From the NCBI GenBank assembly GCA_002422865.1, contig DITN01000011.1, forward strand, positions 1 to 31,288: a stretch of DNA of 31,288 bases. Reading direction: 5' to 3'. The DNA is from Bacteroidetes bacterium UBA6183. GTDB taxonomy: Bacteria; Bacteroidota; Bacteroidia; UKL13-3. Position numbers and translations under genes: made by a program. The notes beneath the pieces are model-generated. The model did not search any database. It was not told the origin of the DNA and saw only the letters and a program-made list of their open reading frames with translations. Shown in pieces: positions 17,408 through 25,913 of this stretch (positions are counted from its first letter, which is position 1; every line of letters starts with the position of its first letter).

Positions 17408-18796
17408 TTACAAGTGTATGCACTCGCCATAAGCTTGTGCTGCGGCTTCCATAATGGCCTCACTCATGGTTGGATGCGGATGAACCGACTTAACAATTTC
17501 CATACCGGTAGTTTCTAATTTACGCGCAACCACAACTTCCGCAATCATTTCTGTAACATTTGCACCTACCATGTGCGCTCCTAAAAACTCGCCATATTTG
17601 GCATCAAAAATTACTTTAACAAACCCTTCCTTCGCTCCTGCTGCACTTGCTTTACCACTGGCCGAGAATGGGAATTTACCCACCTTAACCTGGTAACCTG
17701 CTTCTTTAGCTGCTTTTTCGGTGTAACCAACAGAAGCAACTTCCGGTGAGCAATAGGTACAACCCGGAATATTGTTGTAGTTTAATGCTTCAGGGTGGTG
17801 ACCTGCGATTTTCTCTACACAAATAATACCTTCTGCACTTGCAACGTGCGCCAATGCAGGGCCTTTCACGATATCACCAATGGCATAAACACCTTTAATG
17901 TTGGTTGCATAAAAATCATCCACCAATACTTTTCCTTTATCGTGTTTAACACCTACTGTTTCTAAACCTAAGTTTTCTAAGTTGGTTTGAATACCTACTG
18001 CAGATAAAACCACATCAGCTTCTAACTCAACCACACCAGTTTTGGTTTTTACTTTTACTTTGCAACCGGTACCTTTTGTGTCAACAGATTCAACAGCAGA
18101 ATCCGTCATAATATCGATACCCGATTTTTTAAATGATTTAGCTACTTCTTTTGATACATCTTCATCTTCAATTGGAAGGATGTTTGGTAAAAACTCAACA
18201 ATAGTAACCTTAGTACCCATGGCGTTATAGAAGTATGCAAACTCGCAGCCAATAGCACCACTACCCATAACAATCATCGATTTAGGTTGCTTATCCATAG
18301 CCATGGCATCGCGGTAACCTAAAATCTTTTTGTTATCAATTTTAACGTTTGGCAATTCGCGGCTGCGTGCACCTGTAGCTAAAATAATTGATTTGGCTTC
18401 GTATGTTTTTTTAGCACCGGCAGCATCAGTAACTTCTACTTTACCTGCAGCAGCTAATTTGCCCGAACCCATAATCACATCAATTTTATTTTTCTTCATC
18501 AAGAAGGCAATACCTTTGCTCATGCCATCAGCCACACCACGACTACGTTTTACTACTGCATCAAAATCGTGTGATGCGTCTTTAACGCTAATGCCATAAT
18601 CGCCTGCATGTTTAATGTATTCAAATACTTGTGCCGATTTTAATAACGCTTTGGTTGGAATACAACCCCAGTTTAAACATATACCACCTAAACTTTCGCG
18701 TTCAACAATAGCTGTTTTTAATCCTAACTGACTTGCACGAATGGCAGCTACATAACCACCCGGTCCGCTACCTATAACTATTAAATCGTAATTCAT
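17408..18796 (-). CDS. lpdA: Dihydrolipoamide dehydrogenase (E3)
   Basis: A 462-aa flavoprotein disulfide reductase, normal length. FAD-binding motif GSGPGGYVAA is at 9-18, and the redox-active disulfide in GGICLNWGCIPTK is Cys40/Cys45. A second (NAD-binding) GxGxxG is in MGSGAIGCEF. A second FAD motif is in VYAIGDIVKGPALAHVASAE. The catalytic His441/Glu446 are in HPHPTMSEA. It re-oxidises dihydrolipoamide in 2-oxoacid dehydrogenases and the glycine cleavage system. No partner E1/E2 gene is in the window, so which complex it serves is unknown. The gene stands alone with a terminator at 17349-17386. Confidence 0.96.
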   Translation of the reverse strand: MNYDLIVIGSGPGGYVAAIRASQLGLKTAIVERESLGGICLNWGCIPTKALLKSAQVFEYIKHAGDYGISVKDASHDFDAVVKRSRGVADGMSKGIAFLMKKNKIDVIMGSGKLAAAGKVEVTDAAGAKKTYEAKSIILATGARSRELPNVKIDNKKILGYRDAMAMDKQPKSMIVMGSGAIGCEFAYFYNAMGTKVTIVEFLPNILPIEDEDVSKEVAKSFKKSGIDIMTDSAVESVDTKGTGCKVKVKTKTGVVELEADVVLSAVGIQTNLENLGLETVGVKHDKGKVLVDDFYATNIKGVYAIGDIVKGPALAHVASAEGIICVEKIAGHHPEALNYNNIPGCTYCSPEVASVGYTEKAAKEAGYQVKVGKFPFSASGKASAAGAKEGFVKVIFDAKYGEFLGAHMVGANVTEMIAEVVVARKLETTGMEIVKSVHPHPTMSEAIMEAAAQAYGECIHL

Positions 18797-18885
18797 TGCT
18801 TTCTTAATTTGGGTGCAAAATAAATGTTTATTTTTAATTAGGTATGTTTTTTTGGTTGCTCAAGTATGGTAGTACTGGCCAAATC

Positions 18886-18905
18886 CTTAAAAACACTGTT
18901 TTAAG
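18886..18905 (-). terminator. Weak possible terminator of the antiporter gene
   Basis: A 7-bp AT-rich stem (CTTAAAA 18886-18892 with TTTTAAG 18899-18905), 3 bp past the antiporter stop codon. There is no good T-run after it, so it may be chance. Confidence 0.3.
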
Positions 18906-18908
18906 CTG

Positions 18909-21122
18909 CTAAAGCAATGATTTAACCAACTTTTTATCCCCCACAATCCACAGGGTATCATTTAATTCAAACTTGATACTTGAGTCAGGGTTAAGTATAC
19001 GTTCTCCATTACGCTCAATACCAACTATTAATCCCTTAACATGTGTCCTAATATTAGATTCTCTAATGGTTTTACCTAGAAATGGAAATCCGGGTTGAAC
19101 CGAGAGTTGAGTAAGTGTAACATCTCCATTTATCTGTTCGAATACTTGAGCATTGTTGGCCTCTTTAATGGTGTTTTCAAAATTCAAAACCTGTTCATCT
19201 GTTCCTATAACCGTTATTCTATCAAATGGATACAGGCATTCAGTTTTGTTAGGTATCATTATTTTTCTATTACCTCGCTCTATCATGGCCAAATTAACAC
19301 CAAATCGCTCGCGTAACTTTAAACTTTCGAGCGTGATACCAATCAATGTGCTATCAACATCAATATCAAAATATGCCATATGTGCATCCCATGGTAATAA
19401 GTGCCCCAGTGGTGATTGTATTTCCATCGTTTCACGAATATTTAAATTAGATTTAAATCGTTTTTCAATACGGTTAGAGAATGCTCGTAACCTTTTACGA
19501 AACACTATAATAACTATAATAATTACAACAATTCCTATTACAAAGGCAGTAATTGTAGAAAACAACTGATCGAGTAAAAAACCAATCATTAATACGCCTA
19601 AAGCTACACGTGTTATTTCCATGGCTATTATAGGGCCTCGGTTGTATTGATTTATCCATAATTCAGTATATGATTGTCGATTAACTCTCCTTACAGAAAG
19701 CATGTATAAAAAGGGCCCCATTGCACTCATGGCAATAAAAGTAGTTAACGTACTTCCCCAAACACCCCAAATGGTAAAAAATGGATCAATGAAATTTACT
19801 ACCATCAATATAATGGCCAAGCAGATTACCCCGTTAAAAATAATAACCTGAAAAAACTCATTGAGTACTTTTTTCCAATTACTTTCGGCAGTGATATGCT
19901 GGGCACCTGTTGAATAATTATTGATAGATTTGAGCCATTTTTGAGGTAGAATTTTCTCTAAGAATGTGTAGAGTGGCTCAGCAAGTTTAATCATGTAAGG
20001 AGTAGTAAATGTAGTTATTACGGATACCCCTACAGCAATCGGATATAAAAAATCGCTCGTTACGCCTAAAGTTACACCTAACGTGGCTATAATAAAACTA
20101 AACTCGCCTATTTGAGACATACTTGTACCCGCTTGTACACTTTGTTTTAGCGGTAAACCACTGATTAACGAACCCGATGTTACAAATAAGGTTTTACCCA
20201 ACATAACCACAAGCGTTAGAATAACTACGGGAATGGCGTATTGCAAAAGGATGCTTGGATTAATTAACATGCCTACAGAAACAAAAAACACGGCACCAAA
20301 CAAATCTTTTACAGACTTCAACACGTGTTCTATACGCTCTGCCTTGGTGGTTTCGGCCAATATGCTTCCCATGATAAACGCACCTAATGCCGCACTAAAT
20401 CCAACATTTGCGGCAAACACAACCATACCTAAACATAAAGCAATAGAGATAATTAAAAGCGTTTCGTCACTGATATGTTTACTTAATTTTTTAAGTAAAC
20501 CAGGCAAAAGATATATACCCATTAAAAACCAAAGCACTAGGAAAAAACCTAGTTTTAATACTGATGTCAGCATTTCGCTACCTTCAAAATTTTGACTAAC
20601 AGCTACTGTAGATAATAGCACCATGAGTAAAACAGCGGCTAGGTCTTCTATTATTAATATCCCAATTACTGTTCCCGCAAATTTTTGCGTTTTTAACCCC
20701 AATTCATCAAAAGCCCTAAAAATAATAGTGGTTGATGAAATGGCAATTATTCCACCAAGAAAAAGGCTATCTATACTTCCCCACCCCAACAACTGACCTG
20801 TAAAATAACCTACAAAAAGCATTGCGGCTATTTCAAACAAACCTGAAATGGCAGATGTTCCACCAACCTTCACCAATTTTTTGAAACTGAACTCTAGTCC
20901 TAAACTAAAAAGCAAAAAAATCACACCTATCTCGGCCCAAATTTTTATACTTTCAATTTCTGTAACAGTAGGAAACAAGGAAAAATTCGGACTAACCAAC
21001 AATCCTGCAATAATATAACCCAACACCACAGGTTGATTGAGTTTTTTAAAGATTAAAGTTACTATTCCGGCCGAAAAAAGTATGAGTGCTAAATCTGTTA
21101 TTAAATGAGGAACGTGTGCCAT
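18909..21122 (-). CDS. Cation:proton antiporter, CPA2/KefB type
   Basis: A 737-aa inner-membrane transporter. The N-terminal ~380 residues carry about a dozen hydrophobic helices with family signatures (QPVVLGYIIAGLL, FLLFSLGLEFSF, ISSTTIIFRAF, GAFIMGSILAET). A second hydrophobic patch lies at about 425-550. The soluble C-terminus has two TrkA-C/RCK-C-like units, at about 590-650 and 670-737 (GITLESLKLRERFGVNL; IRESNIRTHVKGLIVGI). I see no TrkA-N (NAD-binding) domain, unlike E. coli KefB/KefC. It probably exchanges K+ or Na+ for H+; ion choice cannot be read from sequence. A possible -7 element lies at 21161-21168, divergent from the cyclophilin gene. Confidence 0.9.
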   Translation of the reverse strand: MAHVPHLITDLALILFSAGIVTLIFKKLNQPVVLGYIIAGLLVSPNFSLFPTVTEIESIKIWAEIGVIFLLFSLGLEFSFKKLVKVGGTSAISGLFEIAAMLFVGYFTGQLLGWGSIDSLFLGGIIAISSTTIIFRAFDELGLKTQKFAGTVIGILIIEDLAAVLLMVLLSTVAVSQNFEGSEMLTSVLKLGFFLVLWFLMGIYLLPGLLKKLSKHISDETLLIISIALCLGMVVFAANVGFSAALGAFIMGSILAETTKAERIEHVLKSVKDLFGAVFFVSVGMLINPSILLQYAIPVVILTLVVMLGKTLFVTSGSLISGLPLKQSVQAGTSMSQIGEFSFIIATLGVTLGVTSDFLYPIAVGVSVITTFTTPYMIKLAEPLYTFLEKILPQKWLKSINNYSTGAQHITAESNWKKVLNEFFQVIIFNGVICLAIILMVVNFIDPFFTIWGVWGSTLTTFIAMSAMGPFLYMLSVRRVNRQSYTELWINQYNRGPIIAMEITRVALGVLMIGFLLDQLFSTITAFVIGIVVIIIVIIVFRKRLRAFSNRIEKRFKSNLNIRETMEIQSPLGHLLPWDAHMAYFDIDVDSTLIGITLESLKLRERFGVNLAMIERGNRKIMIPNKTECLYPFDRITVIGTDEQVLNFENTIKEANNAQVFEQINGDVTLTQLSVQPGFPFLGKTIRESNIRTHVKGLIVGIERNGERILNPDSSIKFELNDTLWIVGDKKLVKSLL

Positions 21123-21160
21123 AGGAAATTCATGATATTGTGGCTAAAATACTATTTAAC

Positions 21161-21168
21161 CAAAGATA
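21161..21168 (-). promoter_or_regulatory. Putative -7 element of the antiporter gene
   Basis: TATCTTTG on the minus strand matches TAnnTTTG and lies 38 bp before the ATG at 21122. A TTTG (21196-21193) lies 24 nt further upstream, longer than the usual 19. Confidence 0.4.
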
Positions 21169-21240
21169 TGCAAAGTTGTGTACTTGTTATGACAAACATT
21201 TAACACCACCGATGCCTATTTATATTATCATGTAAAAGTG

Positions 21241-21248
21241 TACTTTTG
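21241..21248 (+). promoter_or_regulatory. Putative -7 element of the cyclophilin-serS unit
   Basis: TACTTTTG matches TAnnTTTG and lies 21 bp before the ATG at 21270. At the ideal -33 position the sequence is TTT rather than TTG. Confidence 0.4.
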
Positions 21249-21269
21249 CACTCCTTAATGTAAAAAGTT

Positions 21270-21707
21270 ATGACTAAAACAGCTGAAATACACACCGCTA
21301 AAGGTGTAATGAAAATTGAATTTTACGAGAATGATGCCCCTAATACTGTTGCCAACTTTATTAAGTTAGCGCAAAGCGGCTTTTACAATGGTTTAACATT
21401 TCACCGTGTAATACCTGATTTCGTAATTCAAGGTGGATGCCCAAATGGAATTGGTAATGGTGGACCGGGTTACAAAATTGATTGTGAACTAACAGGCGGA
21501 AATCAATTTCACGACAAAGGCGTGTTATCAATGGCACATGCCGGACGTAATACCGGTGGTTCTCAGTTTTTCATATGCCATAGCCGTAACAACACTGCTC
21601 ACCTTGATAGAAACCATACTTGCTTTGGTAAAGTGGTTGAAGGTTTAGAAGTAATTGATGCCATTCGTCAAGGTGATGTAATGGAAAAAGTAATTATTAA
21701 CGAATAA
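21270..21707 (+). CDS. ppiB: Cyclophilin-type peptidyl-prolyl cis-trans isomerase
   Basis: A 145-aa single-domain cyclophilin. Hallmarks are FHRVIPDFVIQGG (catalytic Arg of the FHR motif), GVLSMAHAGRNTGGSQFFI and FGKVVEGLEVIDAI. There is no signal peptide, so it acts in the cytoplasm, speeding proline isomerisation during folding. The usual Trp of the drug-binding pocket is replaced by His (LDRNHTCFGKV), as in many bacterial PpiB proteins that bind cyclosporin poorly. serS begins 38 bp downstream on the same strand. Only a short GCTGCT/AGCAGC hairpin lies between, so co-transcription is likely. Confidence 0.95.
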   Translation: MTKTAEIHTAKGVMKIEFYENDAPNTVANFIKLAQSGFYNGLTFHRVIPDFVIQGGCPNGIGNGGPGYKIDCELTGGNQFHDKGVLSMAHAGRNTGGSQFFICHSRNNTAHLDRNHTCFGKVVEGLEVIDAIRQGDVMEKVIINE

Positions 21708-21745
21708 AAACGGCTGCTCAAGCAGCATACATAGCAACATTTTAT

Positions 21746-23017
21746 ATGTTACAATTAGCGGTATTAAGAGAAAACACCCAAGAGGTTAAAGAGCGTTTAA
21801 ACAAACGTAATCCCGCCTTTGCGGCAGTGGTTGATGAAGTGCTTGTACTTGACGAAAAAACACGTGCAGCCAAACAACAAATGGAAAATCACCAGGCCGA
21901 AGCAAACAAAATTGCCAAGCAAGTGGGCGAGTTGATGAAAAGTGGTAAACGTGAAGAGGCTGAAGAAGTAAAAAAACAATCGGCTAATTTAAAAGAGCAA
22001 GCCAAACAGTTGGAAGAAACTGTAAAGCAATTGGAAGAAGAGCTGTTTGCTAAATTGGTTACCATTCCTAACACACCAAATGTTATTGTACCCGAAGGAA
22101 AAACACCTGAAGAAAATTTAAACGTTTTTCAACATGGTGAAATACCAACACTTGCCGAAGGTGCTGTACCTCACTGGGACTTAATTACCAAATACAACTT
22201 AATTGATTTTGAATTAGGCACAAAAATTACAGGAGCAGGATTTCCTGTATACCGTGGTAAAGGCGCACGCTTACAACGTGGCTTAGTAAACTTCTTTTTA
22301 GATGAAGCCATGAAAGCCGGCTATGAAGAAATTGTTCCTCCATTTTTAGTAAACGCAGAAAGTGGTTTTGGAACCGGACAGTTACCCGATAAAGAAGGGC
22401 AAATGTACCATGCACAGGTTGATGATTTATATTTGATACCAACGGCTGAAGTACCTGTAACCAATATTTACCGTGATGTGATTTTAAAAGAAGAAGAGTT
22501 GCCGATTAAAAACGTAGCCTACTCTCCTTGTTTTAGAAGAGAGGCCGGAAGTTGGGGCGCACATGTACGCGGGTTAAACCGTTTACATCAATTTGAAAAA
22601 GTAGAAATTGTACAGATTGCCACACCTGAACAATCGTATGCTATTTTAGATGAAATGGTAAAACATGTACAAGGTTTATTAGAAAAACTTGAATTACCAT
22701 ACCGCATACTTCGTTTGTGTGGTGGCGATATGGGCTTTACATCAGCACTTACTTACGATTTTGAAACATACAGTGCCGCTCAACAACGTTGGTTAGAAGT
22801 AAGCTCTACTTCAAACTTCGAAAGTTTTCAGGCCAACCGTTTAAAGTGCCGTTACAAAACTAAAGATGGTAAAAACCAATTGGTACATACTTTAAATGGA
22901 AGTGCATTGGCTTTGCCACGTATTTTGGCCACTATTTTAGAGAACAACCAAACACCCGAAGGCATTAAAATACCAAAAGCATTGGTGCCTTATGTAGGGT
23001 TTGATGTGATTAGTTAA
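21746..23017 (+). CDS. serS: Seryl-tRNA synthetase
   Basis: A 423-aa class II synthetase that charges tRNA-Ser (and tRNA-Sec precursors). The N-terminal tRNA-binding coiled coil covers about residues 30-105 (charged, Lys/Glu/Gln-rich). The catalytic domain has TAEVPVTNIY (serine pocket), motif 2 FRREAGSWGAHVRG and motif 3 NGSALALPRILATILENNQ. Length is normal and the C-terminus is complete. A 72-bp stretch of its 3' part (22820-22891) and its stop region recur as a degenerate copy at 23970-24053 beyond the next gene, which suggests that the 3' end was duplicated or replaced in the past. Confidence 0.97.
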   Translation: MLQLAVLRENTQEVKERLNKRNPAFAAVVDEVLVLDEKTRAAKQQMENHQAEANKIAKQVGELMKSGKREEAEEVKKQSANLKEQAKQLEETVKQLEEELFAKLVTIPNTPNVIVPEGKTPEENLNVFQHGEIPTLAEGAVPHWDLITKYNLIDFELGTKITGAGFPVYRGKGARLQRGLVNFFLDEAMKAGYEEIVPPFLVNAESGFGTGQLPDKEGQMYHAQVDDLYLIPTAEVPVTNIYRDVILKEEELPIKNVAYSPCFRREAGSWGAHVRGLNRLHQFEKVEIVQIATPEQSYAILDEMVKHVQGLLEKLELPYRILRLCGGDMGFTSALTYDFETYSAAQQRWLEVSSTSNFESFQANRLKCRYKTKDGKNQLVHTLNGSALALPRILATILENNQTPEGIKIPKALVPYVGFDVIS

Positions 23018-23034
23018 AACATCATTATTACAAA

Positions 23035-23062
23035 AGAGCCACACCTAAAAAAGTGTGGCTCT
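23035..23062 (-). terminator. Terminator hairpin between serS and the lipoprotein gene
   Basis: A 10-bp perfect stem (AGAGCCACAC 23035-23044 with GTGTGGCTCT 23053-23062) and an 8-nt loop. On the minus strand TTTTGT follows the stem; on the plus strand no T-run follows. It probably ends the minus-strand lipoprotein transcript and may also stop serS transcripts. Confidence 0.65.
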
Positions 23063-23093
23063 AACTTATAGCTTACTTAATATAATTCGAAAA

Positions 23094-23930
23094 TTATTGT
23101 TCGTATACGTAATCTTGACTTGTGTATGCCATTCCTGTAACTACTACAACTTTACCACTAGCATCTGTAACAGTTTTTTCAGTAGATCTACCAACATGAA
23201 TAGTAATAATAGAACCAAAGGGAATGCCTGTTAACATGGTAGAGGTAATGCTACACATTCCATTATCAGGCACATTTACAGGATCATTAAAAAATGAAGC
23301 ACTACTAAAAGACGAATTTTTAAGGTTTGACCTAAATCCATTATATTCAACCATAACCTCAACACCCTCGTGATTATTCGCATCTTTGTTCCAAAAAATT
23401 TGCTTCGGTAAAAGCGCGCTTTTAATTACAGATGTAGCATAATTGTAATTTTCAGGAATCAAGTAAATTTCCTCAGGTACATACATGCTAATGTTAGTGT
23501 TTGAGAAACCTGAACCACCTGCTACATCAAATGACGTTGTACCACCAAATTGACTAGTATTAGTTGAGTCAATTGAGTTTGCATGACTAAAAGCATAAGT
23601 CCATCTTCCGTATCTAATTGAATCTGGTTGCAAAACTATACTACCCCAGCTTACATTTCCAGCATTTAAACCTTGCGAAATTAGATTGTCATAGAAATTA
23701 GCATTTCCTTGGTAATAAACCCGATGATGAATCGCATTGGATGTGTCCCTCCAACTCTCGCATTGTGCAGTATAAATTACGTAACCATCATAAACTGTAG
23801 TACCTATATTAAATAATCCAATAGGACTCCTCTTAGTAATGCTAGAGTTAGATTCCAGATTGGGATCTTTTTTACATGATTGAAAAATAACAGCTAAGGC
23901 TATTAAGATTGTTATTTTGAACTTTCGCAC
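23094..23930 (-). CDS. Predicted lipoprotein of unknown function
   Basis: A 278-aa protein with a lipoprotein signal: MRKFK, hydrophobic ITILIALAVIF, then QSC with the lipidated Cys at residue 19, followed by KKDPNLES. The mature part is rich in Ser, Asn, Thr and aromatic residues and looks beta-rich; I recognise no domain. The start is GTG at 23930, since no in-frame ATG precedes the signal peptide. It sits alone on the minus strand between plus-strand genes, and between intact serS and a serS remnant, so it may have been inserted there. Its promoter (23936-23968) leaves almost no leader. Confidence 0.75.
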   Translation of the reverse strand: MRKFKITILIALAVIFQSCKKDPNLESNSSITKRSPIGLFNIGTTVYDGYVIYTAQCESWRDTSNAIHHRVYYQGNANFYDNLISQGLNAGNVSWGSIVLQPDSIRYGRWTYAFSHANSIDSTNTSQFGGTTSFDVAGGSGFSNTNISMYVPEEIYLIPENYNYATSVIKSALLPKQIFWNKDANNHEGVEVMVEYNGFRSNLKNSSFSSASFFNDPVNVPDNGMCSITSTMLTGIPFGSIITIHVGRSTEKTVTDASGKVVVVTGMAYTSQDYVYEQ

Positions 23931-23935
23931 ATTAA

Positions 23936-23968
23936 CGAATGTAGCATTTTTTATTGTAAAACAAAAAA
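23936..23968 (-). promoter_or_regulatory. Promoter of the lipoprotein gene
   Basis: On the minus strand TTTTTTG (23968-23962), 18 nt, then TACATTCG (23943-23936), one base off TAnnTTTG. The -7 element ends only 5 bp before the GTG start at 23930, so the mRNA would be leaderless or nearly so. The -33 element abuts the serS remnant that begins at 23970. Confidence 0.5.
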
Positions 23969-23969
23969 T

Positions 23970-24053
23970 GAAAGTTCCTCAGCCAACCGTCTAAAATTCC
24001 GTTACAAAACCAAAGACAGTAGAAACCAATTGGTACATACTAAAATATCATTT
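23970..24053 (+). pseudogene. Degenerate fragment of the serS 3' end
   Basis: Bases 23970-24041 align without gaps to serS 22820-22891, with about 11 mismatches in 72 (about 85% identity). The translation keeps ANRL, RYKTKD and NQLVHT in the serS reading frame. After a jump over about 124 bp the match resumes: 24041-24053 resembles 23015-23027, the serS stop codon and the bases after it (11 of 13). The fragment has no start and is not functional. A strong plus-strand terminator follows (24068-24100). It is most simply a leftover 3' end of serS displaced by the intervening lipoprotein segment. Confidence 0.8.
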
Positions 24054-24067
24054 CAATAATTTAATAA

Positions 24068-24100
24068 GGTCGTAAACAAAACAGTTTACGGCCTTTTTTT
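24068..24100 (+). terminator. Orphan strong intrinsic terminator
   Basis: A 10-bp stem with one G-U pair (24068-24077 with 24084-24093), a 6-nt loop, then seven T on the plus strand. The only plus-strand sequence just upstream is the serS remnant, so this is probably the former serS terminator. Confidence 0.8.
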
Positions 24101-24376
24101 ATACAACAAAGGGAGCCTAAGCTCCCAATTGTATGCATTTGTTTGATAGGTAGAATCTTTAAAATTATGTTTACAACACACCAAAGTTGCAAACTTTAAG
24201 TAGAGGTATTGTTGATAGGCTAACACCTAATAAAACCCAAATTCACCTTTCTGTGGGTATGACAGCATGAAAAGTCAGCACCCCTATTTTACTGTAACAT
24301 TTTTTTAGTTTGATTGGACAGCCTATAAATTACTTCTACTTTTCGAGCTTTGCACACAATGTATTATCTTAGCGCT
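24101..24376. other. Intergenic region upstream of yciO
   Basis: About 275 bp without a gene. It holds a palindrome GGGAGC-CTAA-GCTCCC near 24115-24130 and a smaller one AAAGTT-GCA-AACTTT (24183-24197), neither followed by a T-run. A possible promoter for yciO is ATTG (24313-24316), 20 nt, TACTTTTC (24337-24344), one base off the TAnnTTTG pattern. Confidence 0.4.
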
Positions 24377-24991
24377 ATGTTAGTTGAATTACATCCTCTG
24401 AATCCCAACCTACGCGACCTGAAAAAGGTGATGGACATGTTACATAAAGATGGGGTAATTATTGTACCTACTGACACCATTTATGCAATGGCGTGTAAGT
24501 TAGACAGTAAAAAAGCCATTGAACGTATGGCGCGTATATCCGGCAAAAAACCTGAGAAAGTAAACTTCTCCTTAATTTGTTCTGATTTATCTAACATATC
24601 CGACTATACTGCCAATATTGACAGGGCAGTTTTTCGTTTGCTTAAAAACAACTTACCCGGACCATTTACCTTTATTTTAAAAGCCAATAATAACGTTACC
24701 AAATATTTTAGTGGTACAAAAAAAACAATTGGTATTCGTGTGCCTGATAATGCCATTGCTCAAACCATTATTAAAGAGTTAGGCATCCCTCTGGTGGTTA
24801 CTACCATTCATCACGATGATGAAATCTTGGAATACATGACTGACCCGGAAGAAATACACGAGAAGTTTGAACACTTGGTTGATTGTGTAATTGATGGTGG
24901 TGCAGGAGGAAACATCCCTTCAACCATTGTTGATTGCAGTGAGGATGAAGTGGAAGTACTTCGTGAAGGTAAAGGACAGTTAAATTCTTAA
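24377..24991 (+). CDS. yciO: YciO/Sua5 family protein (YrdC domain)
   Basis: A 204-aa single YrdC-like domain. Signatures are VIIVPTDTIYAMAC near the N-terminus, FSLICSDLSNIS, FRLLKNNLPGPFTFILK, KTIGIRVPDN and GGAGGNIPSTIVDCS. The pattern and length fit E. coli YciO (about 206 aa) better than the TsaC/TsaC2 enzymes that make threonylcarbamoyl-AMP for tRNA t6A; whether this copy has that activity is open. The frame is open from a TTG at 24350, with ATGs at 24359 and 24377. The latter gives the family N-terminus (MLVELHP) and is preferred. The next gene starts 15 bp downstream. Confidence 0.88.
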   Translation: MLVELHPLNPNLRDLKKVMDMLHKDGVIIVPTDTIYAMACKLDSKKAIERMARISGKKPEKVNFSLICSDLSNISDYTANIDRAVFRLLKNNLPGPFTFILKANNNVTKYFSGTKKTIGIRVPDNAIAQTIIKELGIPLVVTTIHHDDEILEYMTDPEEIHEKFEHLVDCVIDGGAGGNIPSTIVDCSEDEVEVLREGKGQLNS

Positions 24992-25006
24992 TCCCGTTTT
25001 ATTCTG

Positions 25007-25873
25007 TTGAATAGCACCAGAAACATAGCCATTGTTTGTAATCCAAAATCGGGTAAAGGCAAACCACTACAATTGTTACCCTTGTTCGAAAAGTATGTAA
25101 CACAACATCAATTCAATTTTCAATCGTTTACAGGCAACTTACCCAACAACTTAAACAACTTTACCGACCTTGTAATTATGGGCGGTGATGGCACCATTAA
25201 CTATACCCTCAATCATTTTAAACACATCAACATACCTATTGGTATTATTGGTTGTGGTACGGGTAATGATATTGCTTCTTTGTTACTTGGCAAACAATCA
25301 AACCAACAACAATTTGAAATAGCTTTGTTTGGTGCAATACAAAAAGTAGATGCAGGAATGTGCAACCAAAAGTTATTTATTAATGGCGTGGGTATTGGGT
25401 TTGATGGCTGGGTAGTAAAACGATTATTGGCCAAAAACTTATTACAAGGTAAAGCAGCATACTACAGCACAGTAATCAGCTTATTGTTGTTTTATAACGA
25501 AACCAAAGTAAGCATAAACATAGATGGCGAACAAAGCGAAACTAATTTATTTATGTTGAGTGCGGCCAATGGAAAAACATACGGAGGTGGGTTTAAAGTA
25601 GCACCTCTGGCCGAAGTAAATGATGGCTTGCTGGAAATAATTGTGGTAGACAAACTGCCAGTTTTAAAACGACTGAAATATTTACCCGTGATTGAAAATG
25701 GTAAACATTTAGACCAACCACTTTCATTTTTAAGATACAAAACGGGAAAAAAAATATCCTTACAATCAACCCAAAAGCTAAAAGCACATTTAGATGGCGA
25801 ATACATGGAAGCCAATAGTTTTGATATAGAAATATTGCCGCAATTTATAAGCATAAGAACAACATGGGTTTGA
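25007..25873 (+). CDS. Diacylglycerol kinase family lipid kinase
   Basis: A 288-aa soluble protein of the DAGK-catalytic (YegS/BmrU) family. It shows NPKSGKGK near the start, the nucleotide-binding MGGDGTINYTLNH (GGDGT at 59-63), CGTGNDIA (84-90) and a C-terminal beta domain with GGGFKVAP, NDGLLEI and HLDGEY. Such enzymes phosphorylate diacylglycerol, sphingosine-like lipids or undecaprenol; the substrate cannot be read here. The start is TTG at 25007, because no ATG precedes the first conserved strand (IAIVCNPKSG) in frame. It follows yciO by 15 bp, so they are probably co-transcribed. Confidence 0.9.
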   Translation: MNSTRNIAIVCNPKSGKGKPLQLLPLFEKYVTQHQFNFQSFTGNLPNNLNNFTDLVIMGGDGTINYTLNHFKHINIPIGIIGCGTGNDIASLLLGKQSNQQQFEIALFGAIQKVDAGMCNQKLFINGVGIGFDGWVVKRLLAKNLLQGKAAYYSTVISLLLFYNETKVSINIDGEQSETNLFMLSAANGKTYGGGFKVAPLAEVNDGLLEIIVVDKLPVLKRLKYLPVIENGKHLDQPLSFLRYKTGKKISLQSTQKLKAHLDGEYMEANSFDIEILPQFISIRTTWV

Positions 25874-25899
25874 TGTACCATTTAACCCACTATAATTTT

Positions 25900-25907
25900 T
25901 ACATTTG
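25900..25907 (+). promoter_or_regulatory. Putative -7 element of the asparaginase gene
   Basis: TACATTTG matches TAnnTTTG and ends 6 bp before the ATG at 25914, implying an mRNA with little or no leader. No TTG is present at the ideal -33 position, so the call is tentative. Confidence 0.35.
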
Positions 25908-25913
25908 TGCTTT

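Noticed and set aside
19153..19569. 138-codon reading frame on the plus strand
   Set aside because: Antisense to the antiporter gene, low-complexity Ile/Thr runs, no start signal.
24112..24197. Two short palindromes as terminators or RNA genes
   Set aside because: No T-run follows either stem on either strand, and nothing around them suggests a transcript.
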